DNA from: Pseudomonas sp. SORT22
Lineage (GTDB): Bacteria > Pseudomonadota > Gammaproteobacteria > Pseudomonadales > Pseudomonadaceae
Length of the DNA: 64,000 bases
Direction of reading: 5' to 3'
Assembly (NCBI RefSeq): GCF_018417635.1
Contig: NZ_CP071007.1
Span: forward strand, 854,001-918,000
Below the pieces are notes generated by a model. That model did no database searches. It was not told the origin of the DNA and was given only the letters and a program-made list of their open reading frames with translations. The position numbers and the translations under genes were made by a program. Of this stretch, positions 38,519 through 46,881 are shown one piece after another (position 1 is the first letter of the stretch; each line of letters opens with the position of its first letter).

Positions 38519-39468
38519 AAGGACGTTTTGCCAGGAAGGCAGTGAAGATTTTTGCTTGTGTGGCCTTGCTCGTAATGGGCGTGGTCATGCTGTACGACGG
38601 TAAGCAAACCTTCATGACCCTGTATTTCCAGGAACCCATCTCTCTGGAAAACAGTTTCGAAATCGAGGCCGCCTATTTGCAGGCCGTGCGCCAAGCCATG
38701 GCCCCCTGGCCGATCCCGGCGGGCAAGCTCGAACTGCGTCTTGAGCCCGGCAACCGGCAAGCGTTGCAGGTGCGTTTTGCCAAGGATGCCCTGGACGCCG
38801 GGCAGCGTCAGCAACTGCGGGCGCTGTTCGAGTCATTCGAGCCTGCGCGGGAAGAGGTTCGGCCCACTGGCCGGCTGCTGGTCGACATGCGTCAGGCGCG
38901 TCAGGTGGGCCTGGGTGTTTACGATTTTGGCCCGGCGCCCGCTGAAGTCGTCGCGCTTGGCGAGATGTCGCTGGCGCTGCACTTCAGCTTTCCTTCGCAA
39001 ATCGATGTGCAACTGCGGCGCAACGAGCAGGCGACTGCGCAAAAGCCGCAGGCCGATATGATCTGCGAGGCTAGCGCCAGGCTGAATGGCGCCTTGCCCT
39101 TCGAGGTGACCGAGTTCGATGTCAGTGGCGCCGATCTGCGTGGCGAGATGAAACTGCGCATGCCCAGCGGTTTACAACTGCGGGCGCCGGCGCAATTGTC
39201 GTTCGATGAGCAGCGATTGCTTGAGCGCCTGGAAATGGGCGATATGCGGGTGCGGATCCAGCGCCCGGAGACTATCGACCGGTTGGTGTTCGAGTTCGGC
39301 AAAATTGGCACTGTCAGGGATCAGCCTTACCTGTTTTTCATCCGCAGCGATCCCGAAGCATTCGCGGCATGTCGTGCGATTGCCTACCAGAGCGGCAGGC
39401 CGTTTTCGTTCTACCTGGGTGAAGGGCTCGATCGCCTGCTCAAGGTACGCTTTGCACCGCAAGGCTGA
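38515..39468 (+). CDS. Unknown membrane-anchored protein, 317 residues
   Basis: I do not recognise a family. An N-terminal hydrophobic segment (about 10-27, KIFACVALLVMGVVMLYDG) looks like a signal anchor with the rest outside the cytosol. The remainder is mixed alpha/beta with no obvious catalytic motif. Two cysteines lie at roughly 184 and 287 and could pair in the periplasm. Codon use resembles the neighbours. The start overlaps the EamA transporter stop by 4 bp, so it may be a partner of that exporter, or simply a coupled gene. The ending RLLKVRFAPQG is well formed, with no sign of truncation. Confidence 0.78.
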   Translation: MKGRFARKAVKIFACVALLVMGVVMLYDGKQTFMTLYFQEPISLENSFEIEAAYLQAVRQAMAPWPIPAGKLELRLEPGNRQALQVRFAKDALDAGQRQQLRALFESFEPAREEVRPTGRLLVDMRQARQVGLGVYDFGPAPAEVVALGEMSLALHFSFPSQIDVQLRRNEQATAQKPQADMICEASARLNGALPFEVTEFDVSGADLRGEMKLRMPSGLQLRAPAQLSFDEQRLLERLEMGDMRVRIQRPETIDRLVFEFGKIGTVRDQPYLFFIRSDPEAFAACRAIAYQSGRPFSFYLGEGLDRLLKVRFAPQG

Positions 39469-39542
39469 TAGCGATGGCGGCACGCGCCGGGCCTGAACAA
39501 GGTAAACTGCCGCCATTGCTGAATTCCCCTGACGGTATTGCC

Positions 39543-40874
39543 ATGACTTTCGCCAAACTCGGCCTGATCGAACCCTTGCTGCGCGCGCTCGAGCGCCTGG
39601 ACTACAACACCCCGACACCGGTCCAGGCCCAGGCCATTCCTGCCGTACTGGCCGGCCGCGACCTGATGGCCGCCGCCCAGACCGGCACCGGCAAGACCGC
39701 AGGTTTTGCCCTGCCGCTGCTGCAACGCCTGACCCTGGAAGGGGCCAAGGTCGCCAGCAACTCGGTGCGCGCCCTGGTGCTGGTGCCGACCCGTGAACTG
39801 GCCGAACAGGTTCACGCCAACATTCGTGAGTACGCCGAGCACCTGCCGCTGAGCACCTATGCGGTGTACGGCGGGGTCAGCATCAACCCGCAGATGATGA
39901 AGCTGCGCAAGGGCATCGACCTGCTGGTGGCCACCCCGGGCCGGCTGCTCGACCTGTTCCGCCAGAACGCAGTCAAGTTCAACCAGTTGCAGGCGCTGGT
40001 GCTCGATGAAGCCGACCGCATGCTCGACCTGGGTTTTGCCGAAGAGCTGCGCGCGGTGTACGCCGCCCTGCCGGCACGCCGGCAAACCCTGCTGTTCTCA
40101 GCGACGTTCTCTGACGAGATCCGCCAACTGGCCGCGCAGACCCTCAATGACCCGCTGAGCATCGAAGTCAGCCCGCGCAATGTCACCGCCAGTACGGTCA
40201 AACAGTGGATCGTGCCGGTGGACAAGAAGCGCAAGCCGGAGCTGTTCAGCCACCTGATGCGCAAGCAGCGCTGGAAGCAGGTGCTGGTGTTCGCCAAGAC
40301 CCGCAATGGCGTTGACCAGTTGGTCGAGCGCCTGCGTGGCCAGGGCGTCAATGCCGACGGCATTCATGGCGACAAGCCCCAGGCAACCCGCCAGCGTGCC
40401 CTGGACAGCTTCAAGGCCCGCGAGATCCAGATCCTGGTCGCCACCGATGTGGCGGCGCGCGGGCTGGATATCGACGACCTGCCGCTGGTGGTCAACTTCG
40501 ACCTGCCGATCGTCGCCGAGGACTATATTCACCGCATCGGTCGTACCGGGCGCAAAGGCAATAGCGGTGAGGCGATTTCGCTGGTGTGCGCCGACGAAGT
40601 GCAGCTGCTGTCGGCGATTGAAACCCTGACCCGCAAGACCTTGCCACGCCACGAAGAGCCGGATTTCATTCCGGACCACAAGGTGCCGATGACCGATGCC
40701 AGCGGCCAGGTGCTGAAGAAGCCGAAAAAGCCGAAGAAGCCCAAGGAAAGCAGCAGCAAGCGCAGCCTCGGGCGCTGGATGGACAGCGCTGAAGCGCCAG
40801 CGGCAGCGCCGCAGGCCAAGCCGGTACGCAAGGTGCCGGCCTTCAATACCGGGCCGCGCAAGCGCAAGCCTTGA
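39543..40874 (+). CDS. rhlE: DEAD-box RNA helicase, RhlE type
   Basis: A 443-residue RNA helicase starting MTFAKLGLIEPLLRALERLD (ATG 39543). Motifs in order: Q motif TPTPVQAQAIP (24-34), motif I AQTGTGKTAG (45-54), motif Ia PTRELAEQ, motif II DEADRMLDLGF (about 159-169), motif III SATFSDEI, motif VI HRIGRTGRKG. The tail is basic, with KPKKPKKPKKPKE repeats, like RhlE. Pseudomonas carries several such helicases that act in RNA turnover and cold adaptation; which paralogue this is cannot be fixed. It converges with the flavoprotein gene. Confidence 0.9.
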   Translation: MTFAKLGLIEPLLRALERLDYNTPTPVQAQAIPAVLAGRDLMAAAQTGTGKTAGFALPLLQRLTLEGAKVASNSVRALVLVPTRELAEQVHANIREYAEHLPLSTYAVYGGVSINPQMMKLRKGIDLLVATPGRLLDLFRQNAVKFNQLQALVLDEADRMLDLGFAEELRAVYAALPARRQTLLFSATFSDEIRQLAAQTLNDPLSIEVSPRNVTASTVKQWIVPVDKKRKPELFSHLMRKQRWKQVLVFAKTRNGVDQLVERLRGQGVNADGIHGDKPQATRQRALDSFKAREIQILVATDVAARGLDIDDLPLVVNFDLPIVAEDYIHRIGRTGRKGNSGEAISLVCADEVQLLSAIETLTRKTLPRHEEPDFIPDHKVPMTDASGQVLKKPKKPKKPKESSSKRSLGRWMDSAEAPAAAPQAKPVRKVPAFNTGPRKRKP

Positions 40875-40885
40875 CCCGCGATTAT

Positions 40886-42121
40886 TCAGCCATTAAGCCA
40901 CTCCAGCAGCCCCAACCCGGCCTTGCGCCCACTGGCAAAACAGGCAGTCAGCAGATAGCCGCCGGTTGGCGCTTCCCAGTCGAGCATTTCACCGGCACAG
41001 AACACGCCGGGCAGCTGCTTGAGCATCAAGCGCTGATCCAGTGCTTCGAAGGTTACTCCGCCGGCACTGCTGATCGCTTCGTCCAGCGGGCGAGGGCGCA
41101 CCAGGGTGATCGGCAAGGCCTTGATCGCCCGCGCCAGCAAGGCCGGGTCAGCAAAGGTCGGTTGATCGGTCTGCTCTCGCAACAACGCCGCCTTGACCCC
41201 GTCCAGCCCCAGTTGACTGTGCAGGTGCTTGGCCATTGAGCGCGAACCCCGCGGCTTGGCCAGGGCCTGCTGGATTTTATCCACAGGCCGGTTGGGCAGC
41301 AGGTCGACCAGCACCCTGGCGCTGCCATCGCGGTTGATCGCTTCGCGGATCTGCGCCGACCAGGCGTACACCAGGCTGCCCTCCAGGCCTTGGGCAGTGA
41401 GCACGCATTCGCCCAGGCGCGGCGCCTGGCCGGCAAGGCTCAGGGCGATGTTCTTCAGCGGCGCGCCGGCAAACTTGTCCTTGAGCAGCGCGCTCCAGCC
41501 CTCGACCTCGAAGCCGCTGTTGGCCGCCTGCAATGGCGCGATCTGCACGCCTTGCGCTTGCAGCCAGGGCAGCCAGGCCGCATCGGAGCCCAGGCGTGCC
41601 CAGCTGCCGCCGCCCAGCGCCAGCACGGTGGCGGTCGGCTTGAGCGCCAGCTCGCCCTGTGGATAAGCGATTCGCAAACTGCCATCGGCATTCCAGCCCA
41701 ACCAGCGATGGCGGGTGTGGATAACGACCCCGGCATCGCGCAGGCGCTTGAGCCAGGCGCGCAAAAGTGGCGCGGCTTTCATGTCGCGGGGGAACACCCG
41801 GCCGGAACTGCCGACGAAGGTTTCGATGCCCAGGTCGTGAATCCACTGGCGCAGCACATCGGCATCGAAGCCTTCGAGCAGGCGGGCAACGTCTTGCGTG
41901 CGCTCGGCATAACGGGCGATGAATGCCGGGTAAGGCTCGGAGTGGGTGATGTTCATGCCACCGACCCCGGCCAGGAGAAACTTGCGCCCCACCGAGGGCA
42001 TGGCGTCGTACAGCTCGACGGCGACCCCGGCCTGGCTCAGCACTTCGGCGGCCATCAACCCGGCCGGCCCGCCTCCGATAATGGCAACGTGTGGGCGGTC
42101 GGTGGTGCAAGTGTCGGTCAT
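40886..42121 (-). CDS. BaiN/HI0933-like flavoprotein (TIGR03862 type)
   Basis: A 411-residue FAD-dependent protein. ATG 42121 gives MTDTCTTDRPHVAIIGGGPA, with the dinucleotide-binding motif GGGPAGLMAAEVL (about 15-27) and the typical GVGGMNITHSEPY near 54, where many homologues have GGGRCNVTN. A C-terminal FAD motif is FCAGEMLDWEAPTGGYLLTACFASG. Predicted NAD(P)/FAD oxidoreductase; no substrate is known. Three of the window's seven perfect DnaA 9-mers fall inside it (41277, 41658, 41716). Confidence 0.88.
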   Translation of the reverse strand: MTDTCTTDRPHVAIIGGGPAGLMAAEVLSQAGVAVELYDAMPSVGRKFLLAGVGGMNITHSEPYPAFIARYAERTQDVARLLEGFDADVLRQWIHDLGIETFVGSSGRVFPRDMKAAPLLRAWLKRLRDAGVVIHTRHRWLGWNADGSLRIAYPQGELALKPTATVLALGGGSWARLGSDAAWLPWLQAQGVQIAPLQAANSGFEVEGWSALLKDKFAGAPLKNIALSLAGQAPRLGECVLTAQGLEGSLVYAWSAQIREAINRDGSARVLVDLLPNRPVDKIQQALAKPRGSRSMAKHLHSQLGLDGVKAALLREQTDQPTFADPALLARAIKALPITLVRPRPLDEAISSAGGVTFEALDQRLMLKQLPGVFCAGEMLDWEAPTGGYLLTACFASGRKAGLGLLEWLNG

Positions 42122-42185
42122 GGTCGGCTGCAAGCTGGAAAAAAGAGCCGGCATTCTACCTTAGCGCGGCGCCCGGAATCACTGA

Positions 42186-42234
42186 TCAAAAAACGTACAG
42201 CGGCCTCAAGGCCCTGTGGTTAAAGGCCTTGAGG
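42186..42234 (-). terminator. Possible terminator after the deacetylase gene
   Basis: Perfect 10-bp stem (42225-42234 with 42204-42213, 11-base loop). On the minus strand a run of six T follows after about ten bases (42188-42193). It lies between the deacetylase stop and the flavoprotein start. The distance to the T-run lowers confidence. Confidence 0.5.
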
Positions 42235-42270
42235 GGCTTTCCCGCAGGTTATCCACAGGCGGTTCCACAG

Positions 42271-43185
42271 TCATTGTGAGTAACCCAGCACACGGCTGGC
42301 GCTGTGGTGCAGTATGCCGTGGCGGCGGGCGAGGGCCTCGCGGTCCTTGCTGTAGCCACCGCCAATCACCCCAACCACCGGAATGTCCCGGCCCAGGCAG
42401 TGGCGCAGCACGCTTTGGTCACGGGCGGCGACGCCTTCATCGGTCAGTTGCAGATAACCCAGGGCGTCGTCCTTGTGCACATCGACCCCGGCGTCGTACA
42501 GCACCAGGTCCGGGCGGTACAGCGGCAACAGGTAGTTGAGCGCGTCATCGACCACCTTCAGGTACGCCTGGTCGCCCATGCCGCGCGGTAGAGGGATGTC
42601 CCAGTCGCTTTCGGCCTTGCGCGCGGGGAAGTTCTGCTCGCAATGCAGCGATACGGTGATCGCGTCCGGGGTGTCATGGAGGATGCGCGCGGTACCGTCG
42701 CCCTGGTGCACGTCGCAATCGAAGATCAGCACCTTGTGCACCCGCCCGGCGGCGAGCAGGTAATGGCTGATCACCGCCAGGTCATTGAAGATGCAAAAGC
42801 CGGCCGGGTGATCGTAATGGGCGTGATGGGTGCCACCGGCCAGGTGACAGGCGATGCCATGCTCCAGCGCCTGCTCGGCTGCCAGCAGCGAGCCGCCGAC
42901 CGCGCGCACGGTACGCCGCGCCAGGGCTTCGCTCCAGGGCAAGCCAAGGCGGCGCTGGTCTTCGCGCGACAGCTCGCCGTTCATGTAGCGCTCGATATAG
43001 GTGCGGTCATGGGCCAGGGCGAGGATGTCGTTGGGGCAAACCTCGGGGCGTAGCAACGCCGCGTCGGTAGTCAGGCCGCTGGCGACCAGGTGGTCGCGCA
43101 ACAGGCGGAACTTGTCCATCGGAAAGCGGTGCTCGGCGGGAAACTCCGGGCTGTAGTCGTCGTGGTAGATCAGCGGCAGCGGCAT
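42271..43185 (-). CDS. Histone deacetylase family protein (acetylpolyamine amidohydrolase-like)
   Basis: A 304-residue zinc amidohydrolase of the arginase/deacetylase superfamily. Active-site segments: GGTHHAHYDHPAGFCIFNDLA (tandem His-His near 125, quoted in part), FDCDVHQGDGTA (zinc Asp/His near 160) and YDAGVDVHKDD near 245 (second zinc Asp). ATG 43185 (MPLPLIYHDDYSPEFPAEHR) is chosen over a longer frame. Bacterial members deacetylate polyamines, acetoin-pathway proteins or other acyl amides; no substrate is suggested by the neighbours. Confidence 0.92.
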   Translation of the reverse strand: MPLPLIYHDDYSPEFPAEHRFPMDKFRLLRDHLVASGLTTDAALLRPEVCPNDILALAHDRTYIERYMNGELSREDQRRLGLPWSEALARRTVRAVGGSLLAAEQALEHGIACHLAGGTHHAHYDHPAGFCIFNDLAVISHYLLAAGRVHKVLIFDCDVHQGDGTARILHDTPDAITVSLHCEQNFPARKAESDWDIPLPRGMGDQAYLKVVDDALNYLLPLYRPDLVLYDAGVDVHKDDALGYLQLTDEGVAARDQSVLRHCLGRDIPVVGVIGGGYSKDREALARRHGILHHSASRVLGYSQ

Positions 43186-43283
43186 GGCAGGGTCTTGAGC
43201 GAGACAGAAGCTGATCTTGCCAGTTACCAAGGCCGTTACGCCAGCTTCTACAATGAGTAGCAATCCCTTGCACAGGCGTACTT

Positions 43284-43712
43284 ATGGTGTTGGCTTCATG
43301 GACTTTCTGGGCGGTGTTATCCGCCGTGTTCGCCGCGTTGACCGCGATCTTCGCCAAGGTCGGCATCAGCGGCATCAACTCCGACTTCGCCACCTTGCTG
43401 CGTACGGTGGTGGTGCTGATCAGCCTGGCGCTGATTCTGTATGCCACCGGCCAGTACCAGTCGCTGAGTTCGATCCCGGCCCGCAGCTATCTGTTTCTGG
43501 TGTTGTCGGGGCTGGCCACCGGCGCCTCGTGGATCTGTTACTTCCGAGCCCTGCAGTTGGGCCAGGCGTCACAGGTGGCGCCTGTGGATAAACTTAGCGT
43601 GGTGCTGGTGGCGGTACTTGGCGTAACCCTGTTGGGCGAGCGGCTTGACTTGCGCCAGTGGGCCGGCATCAGCCTGGTCACTCTGGGCGTAGTGATGCTG
43701 GCGTGGCGTTGA
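43284..43712 (+). CDS. Half-size EamA transporter, 142 residues
   Basis: A single EamA repeat with five predicted membrane helices (about 2-20, 32-50, 68-85, 95-115, 122-140). Key pattern: WAVLSAVFAALTAIFAKVGI at the N-terminus and APVDKLSVVLVAVLGVTLLG in the second half. It matches the 140-residue one-repeat DMT proteins that work as dimers, so it is complete rather than truncated. Substrate unknown. A DnaA 9-mer overlaps the PVDK codons. The 3' end overlaps the convergent PAP2 gene by 35 bp. Confidence 0.88.
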   Translation: MVLASWTFWAVLSAVFAALTAIFAKVGISGINSDFATLLRTVVVLISLALILYATGQYQSLSSIPARSYLFLVLSGLATGASWICYFRALQLGQASQVAPVDKLSVVLVAVLGVTLLGERLDLRQWAGISLVTLGVVMLAWR

Positions 43713-44526
43713 TCAATGCCTGCGTGCGTGCCCTGGTCGCCACCCGCGCGGGAGCCTGTAATGCCAGCCGGCCGTAAAAGAACAGTGCTGTCAGCCAGGT
43801 CGTCAGCCAGACGAAGATCCCTGCCCAGAAGGTGTGCGACATATAGTGCCAGCCCTGCAGCACGCGCGTGGTGCCAAACACCAGCCCGAGCAACAACACC
43901 GCCACCAGCAGTTTGCGCGCATGCGCCCAGCGATGGCGTCGGGCAACGAAGTACAGCGCCAGCAAGGTAAAGCCGCTGGAGGCGTGGCCACCCGGCCAGC
44001 AACGCCCGGCACCGGCCTTGTCCAGCCAGCTGAAGTTCTCGAACCATTCCTGGCGCAGCTCGCTGCCACCGTACAGGGTGGTCTCCACCGGGCAGTACAC
44101 GCTGGTGTGGCTTTTCAGGTAATGGATGACCGTGGTGCTCAGGGCGAAGGCCACCACCACGAACAGCAAGTCGCGTCGGTAGCGGGTGGTCAAGCGCAGC
44201 ACCGCAGCGATACGCCAGGTGTTCAACATGCGGCTGGCAGTGGACTGTGGATAAGCGGCAAAGCGTGGCCAGATAAACGACAACAGCGAGCCGATGACTG
44301 CCAGCTCGCCGGTCCAGTTCGGCAAGATGCGCGGCCACTTGTGGGTCGCTTTCTCGAACCATTGGTTGTGCAGCAGCGGGAACTGGCCGCTGGCCGGGTC
44401 GAGCAGCAGGTTGCTGATCAGCCGGTCGAGGCTGGTGAGGTCGAACAGCAAAAAAACCACGGCAGCCAGCAGCAGCGGCAAACCCAGGTTGGTCAGATAG
44501 AAGTCGCGGCGAGAGGGGCCCGGCAT
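43678..44526 (-). CDS. PAP2 superfamily membrane phosphatase
   Basis: A 282-residue integral membrane protein with about six helices. The three-part PAP2 phosphatase signature is present: KSHTSVYCPVE (about 144-154, motif 1), CWPGGHASSG (about 180-189, motif 2) and RVLQGWHYMSHTFWAG (about 223-238, motif 3 with catalytic His). Such enzymes remove phosphates from undecaprenyl pyrophosphate, phosphatidic acid or lipid A on the periplasmic face. It starts 3 bases after the stop of the histidine-phosphatase gene, so both probably form an envelope-modifying unit controlled from 45222 upward. It overlaps the convergent EamA gene by 35 bp. Confidence 0.9.
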   Translation of the reverse strand: MPGPSRRDFYLTNLGLPLLLAAVVFLLFDLTSLDRLISNLLLDPASGQFPLLHNQWFEKATHKWPRILPNWTGELAVIGSLLSFIWPRFAAYPQSTASRMLNTWRIAAVLRLTTRYRRDLLFVVVAFALSTTVIHYLKSHTSVYCPVETTLYGGSELRQEWFENFSWLDKAGAGRCWPGGHASSGFTLLALYFVARRHRWAHARKLLVAVLLLGLVFGTTRVLQGWHYMSHTFWAGIFVWLTTWLTALFFYGRLALQAPARVATRARTQALINATPASLRPE

Positions 44527-44529
44527 GCT

Positions 44530-45222
44530 TTACATTCCTGCGCTGGCGACAAGTTTGCGCCATTCATTGGCGTTCATCTGCCCGAGAATCCGCGCCTTGC
44601 CGTTGCTGCCCATGGACACGAACAAGGCACTGGCATAGGCGCTGGAGCGTTCACCACCGGGCACATTCAACTGCCGCTCAAGATGATCGATGCAACCACT
44701 GTGGGTGACCAGCACCAGGTTATGGTCGGCGCGCTTGTGCTTGAAGGCGGCATCGGCAAAACCCTTGTCGCATTGCTTGAGCCAGTCCTCGCTGGCGATC
44801 GCCTTGCCGAACATGAAGTGCGCAGTTTGCTGGGTGCGCACCTCCGGGCTGCTCAGCACCTGAGCGTTGTTCAGGCCCAGGCGCTGGATGCCGTTACCGA
44901 CGTCGCTGGCCGCCTGGCTACCCTCGAGGGTAATGCCGCTGGGGTCGCCCAGGCAGCGGTTGTGCGAACGGTCGCAACGTTCGGCATGGCGGATCAGGAC
45001 GATGACCGCGCCCTTGGCCCATTCGCTGTAAACACCACTGTTGTGCATCTGATTGTCGCTGCCCAGGTCCACGATCGGTGTCCTCGATGTCCACCACAGT
45101 GCAAGGATGACCAGGGCGAGCAGGAGGCCCAGCCCGGTCAGCGGTTGGCGCCAGCGAGCGCCGCGTCGTCGCTGGGTGGCAGTGCTGGCGGTAAGCGCAG
45201 GCGTCAGGTGGGAAGATGACAT
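44530..45222 (-). CDS. Membrane-anchored histidine phosphatase (Ais-like)
   Basis: A 230-residue phosphoglycerate-mutase-superfamily protein. A membrane anchor (about 29-45, GLGLLLALVILALWW) is followed by the catalytic RHAE (78-81), the SSPEVRTQQTA loop near 127 and VTHSGCIDHL near 167 with the second catalytic His. The topology puts the active site in the periplasm. Ais-type homologues remove heptose phosphates from the LPS core and are induced by polymyxin; this is a family analogy. Upstream lies a ColR-like box (45295-45310); PAP2 follows 3 bases after. Confidence 0.86.
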   Translation of the reverse strand: MSSSHLTPALTASTATQRRRGARWRQPLTGLGLLLALVILALWWTSRTPIVDLGSDNQMHNSGVYSEWAKGAVIVLIRHAERCDRSHNRCLGDPSGITLEGSQAASDVGNGIQRLGLNNAQVLSSPEVRTQQTAHFMFGKAIASEDWLKQCDKGFADAAFKHKRADHNLVLVTHSGCIDHLERQLNVPGGERSSAYASALFVSMGSNGKARILGQMNANEWRKLVASAGM

Positions 45223-45294
45223 AGGACCACTTCAGGCAGGTTCAAGAGTGAACGCACTGTAGAAAAGGTCAGGTTCAGAACCAGTGAAAGGGAT

Positions 45295-45310
45295 GTGAAA
45301 AATAGCTTGG
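45295..45310 (-). promoter_or_regulatory. ColR-like binding site
   Basis: On the minus strand CCAAGCTATTTTTCAC lies 73 bases before the histidine-phosphatase ATG. It agrees at all but one specified position with the P. putida ColR consensus as I remember it (YYNASNNYTTTTTSAC). ColRS controls envelope-maintenance genes in P. putida, which fits the two membrane phosphatases downstream. Confidence 0.5.
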
Positions 45311-45364
45311 AGCTGAGGTTGTTACCTACGCTATAAACAGCAGGCTGTGGATAAGGAGCCGAGC

Positions 45365-45934
45365 ATGACCCCGATATTGCAACTGGAAAGCGCACGGTTG
45401 CTGTTGCGCCAATGGCAGGATGACGACCTCAGGGAGTTCGCCGCGATGTGCGCCGACCCGCAGGTCATGCGTTACTTTCCTGCACCCTTGACCCGGGTCG
45501 AGAGCGCTGCGCTGATCGGCCGGATTCGCGGCCACTTCAATGAATACGGCTTTGGCCTGTGGGCCCTGGAGCGCAAGGACACCGGCGCCTTTATCGGCAT
45601 GACCGGCCTGCTCAACGTGAGTTTTGCCGCCGATTTTACCCCGGCGGTGGAGATCGGCTGGCGCCTGGCCCGGCGCCACTGGGGGCTGGGTTTTGCCAGT
45701 GAAGCGGCCTGGACAAGCCTGCGCTGCGCCTTCGCTCAACTGGGCCTGGAGCAGGTGGTGTCGTTCACCACCGAGAGCAACCTGCCATCGCAAAAAGTCA
45801 TGCAGGCCATCGGCATGCAGCAGGACCTGGCCGGCAGCTTCGAACACCCCAGGCTAGAGCCTGGCGACCCTTTGCGAGCGCACGTGTTGTACCGCATCGA
45901 CCGCGCCCAGTGGCAGGCCACCCTGCGCGGCTGA
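45365..45934 (+). CDS. GNAT family N-acetyltransferase (RimJ/RimL type)
   Basis: A 189-residue acetyltransferase. ATG 45365 stands 6 bases after AAGGAG; an upstream in-frame GTG at 45347 is less likely. N-terminal LQLESARLLLRQWQDDDLRE is typical of the Acetyltransf_3 group. The CoA-binding loop is in EIGWRLARRHWGLGFASEAA (about 100-119, Q/RxxGxG/A pattern as RRHWGLGFA) and VSFTTESNLPSQKVMQAIG near 138 is motif B. Could act on ribosomal-protein N-termini or on small amines; unknown. A DnaA 9-mer overlaps the region just before its ribosome-binding site. Confidence 0.88.
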   Translation: MTPILQLESARLLLRQWQDDDLREFAAMCADPQVMRYFPAPLTRVESAALIGRIRGHFNEYGFGLWALERKDTGAFIGMTGLLNVSFAADFTPAVEIGWRLARRHWGLGFASEAAWTSLRCAFAQLGLEQVVSFTTESNLPSQKVMQAIGMQQDLAGSFEHPRLEPGDPLRAHVLYRIDRAQWQATLRG

Positions 45935-46011
45935 ATTGCACAACATACGGGCCGGCAATGACAAACCCTGTATTATTTGCCGCAGTTGCGCATTGCCTTG
46001 GAGAATCTTGA

Positions 46012-46881
46012 ATGAGCCACGTGTTGGACGATCTGGTTGACCTGTTGAGCCTGGAATCGATCGAGGAAAACCTGTTCCGCGGGCGAAGCCAGGACCTGGG
46101 CTTTCGTCAGTTGTACGGTGGGCAGGTACTGGGCCAGTCGCTGTCGGCGGCCAGCCAGACGGTCGAGGAGGCGCGCCACGTGCACTCGCTGCACGGCTAC
46201 TTCCTGCGCCCGGGCGACGCCAGCATGCCGGTGGTCTATTCGGTCGACCGCGTACGCGATGGTGGCAGTTTCAGCACCCGGCGGGTGACGGCGATCCAGA
46301 AGGGCAAGACCATCTTCACCTGCAGCGCCTCGTTCCAGTACGACGAGGAAGGCTTCGAGCACCAGAGCCAGATGCCCAAGGTGGTCGGCCCGGAAAACCT
46401 GCCGTCGGAAGTCGAGCTGGCCAAGCGCATGGCCGATCGCCTGCCTGAAGCCATTCGCGACAAGATGCTCTGCGCCAAGCCGATCGAAATGCGTCCGGTA
46501 ACTGCCGAGGATCCGTTCAACCCCAAGCCCGGCGAGCCGGTCAAGTACGTCTGGTTCCGTGCTGACGGCAACCTGCCGGACGTGCCGGCGCTGCACAAGT
46601 ACATGCTCGCTTATGCCTCGGATTTTGGCCTGTTGACCACCTCGCTGCTGCCCCATGGCAAATCGGTGTGGCACAAGGACATGCAGATCGCCAGCCTCGA
46701 CCACGCGCTGTGGTTCCACGGCAACCTGCGCGCCGACCAGTGGCTGCTGTACGCCATGGACAGCCCGTGGGCCGGCAATGCCCGTGGTTTTGCCCGCGGC
46801 AACATCTACAACCAGGCCGGGCAACTGGTGGCTTCGTCGTGCCAGGAAGGCCTGATTCGTCATCGCCAGGACTGGCAATGA
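46012..46881 (+). CDS. tesB: Acyl-CoA thioesterase II
   Basis: A 289-residue double-hotdog thioesterase that hydrolyses medium and long acyl-CoAs. Family segments: FRGRSQDLGFRQLYGGQVLG near 22-41, the HSLHGYFLRPGD near 62, and the C-terminal catalytic set with Asp in IASLDHALWFHG (about 228), the ARGFARGNIY region and Gln in SCQEGLIRHR near 280. The stop shares bases with the ATG of the HAD gene (ATGA, 4-bp overlap), so the two are co-translated. Confidence 0.95.
   Translation: MSHVLDDLVDLLSLESIEENLFRGRSQDLGFRQLYGGQVLGQSLSAASQTVEEARHVHSLHGYFLRPGDASMPVVYSVDRVRDGGSFSTRRVTAIQKGKTIFTCSASFQYDEEGFEHQSQMPKVVGPENLPSEVELAKRMADRLPEAIRDKMLCAKPIEMRPVTAEDPFNPKPGEPVKYVWFRADGNLPDVPALHKYMLAYASDFGLLTTSLLPHGKSVWHKDMQIASLDHALWFHGNLRADQWLLYAMDSPWAGNARGFARGNIYNQAGQLVASSCQEGLIRHRQDWQ

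Larger units (their letters stand above)
41277..45354. promoter_or_regulatory. Cluster of seven perfect DnaA boxes
   Basis: The exact 9-mer TTATCCACA or its complement TGTGGATAA occurs at 41277-41285, 41658-41666, 41716-41724, 42249-42257, 43583-43591, 44246-44254 and 45346-45354. Five share one orientation; six continue as CTGTGGATAA. Two are intergenic and five lie inside coding regions. By eye I found no other perfect copy in the window, where chance predicts about one half. This could be a DnaA-titrating locus; no IHF site or AT-rich unwinding element is evident, so it does not look like an origin. Confidence 0.5.

Noticed and set aside
43284..43712. Truncated or frameshifted EamA transporter
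   Set aside because: One-repeat 140-residue EamA proteins are a normal class; start, stop and helices are complete.
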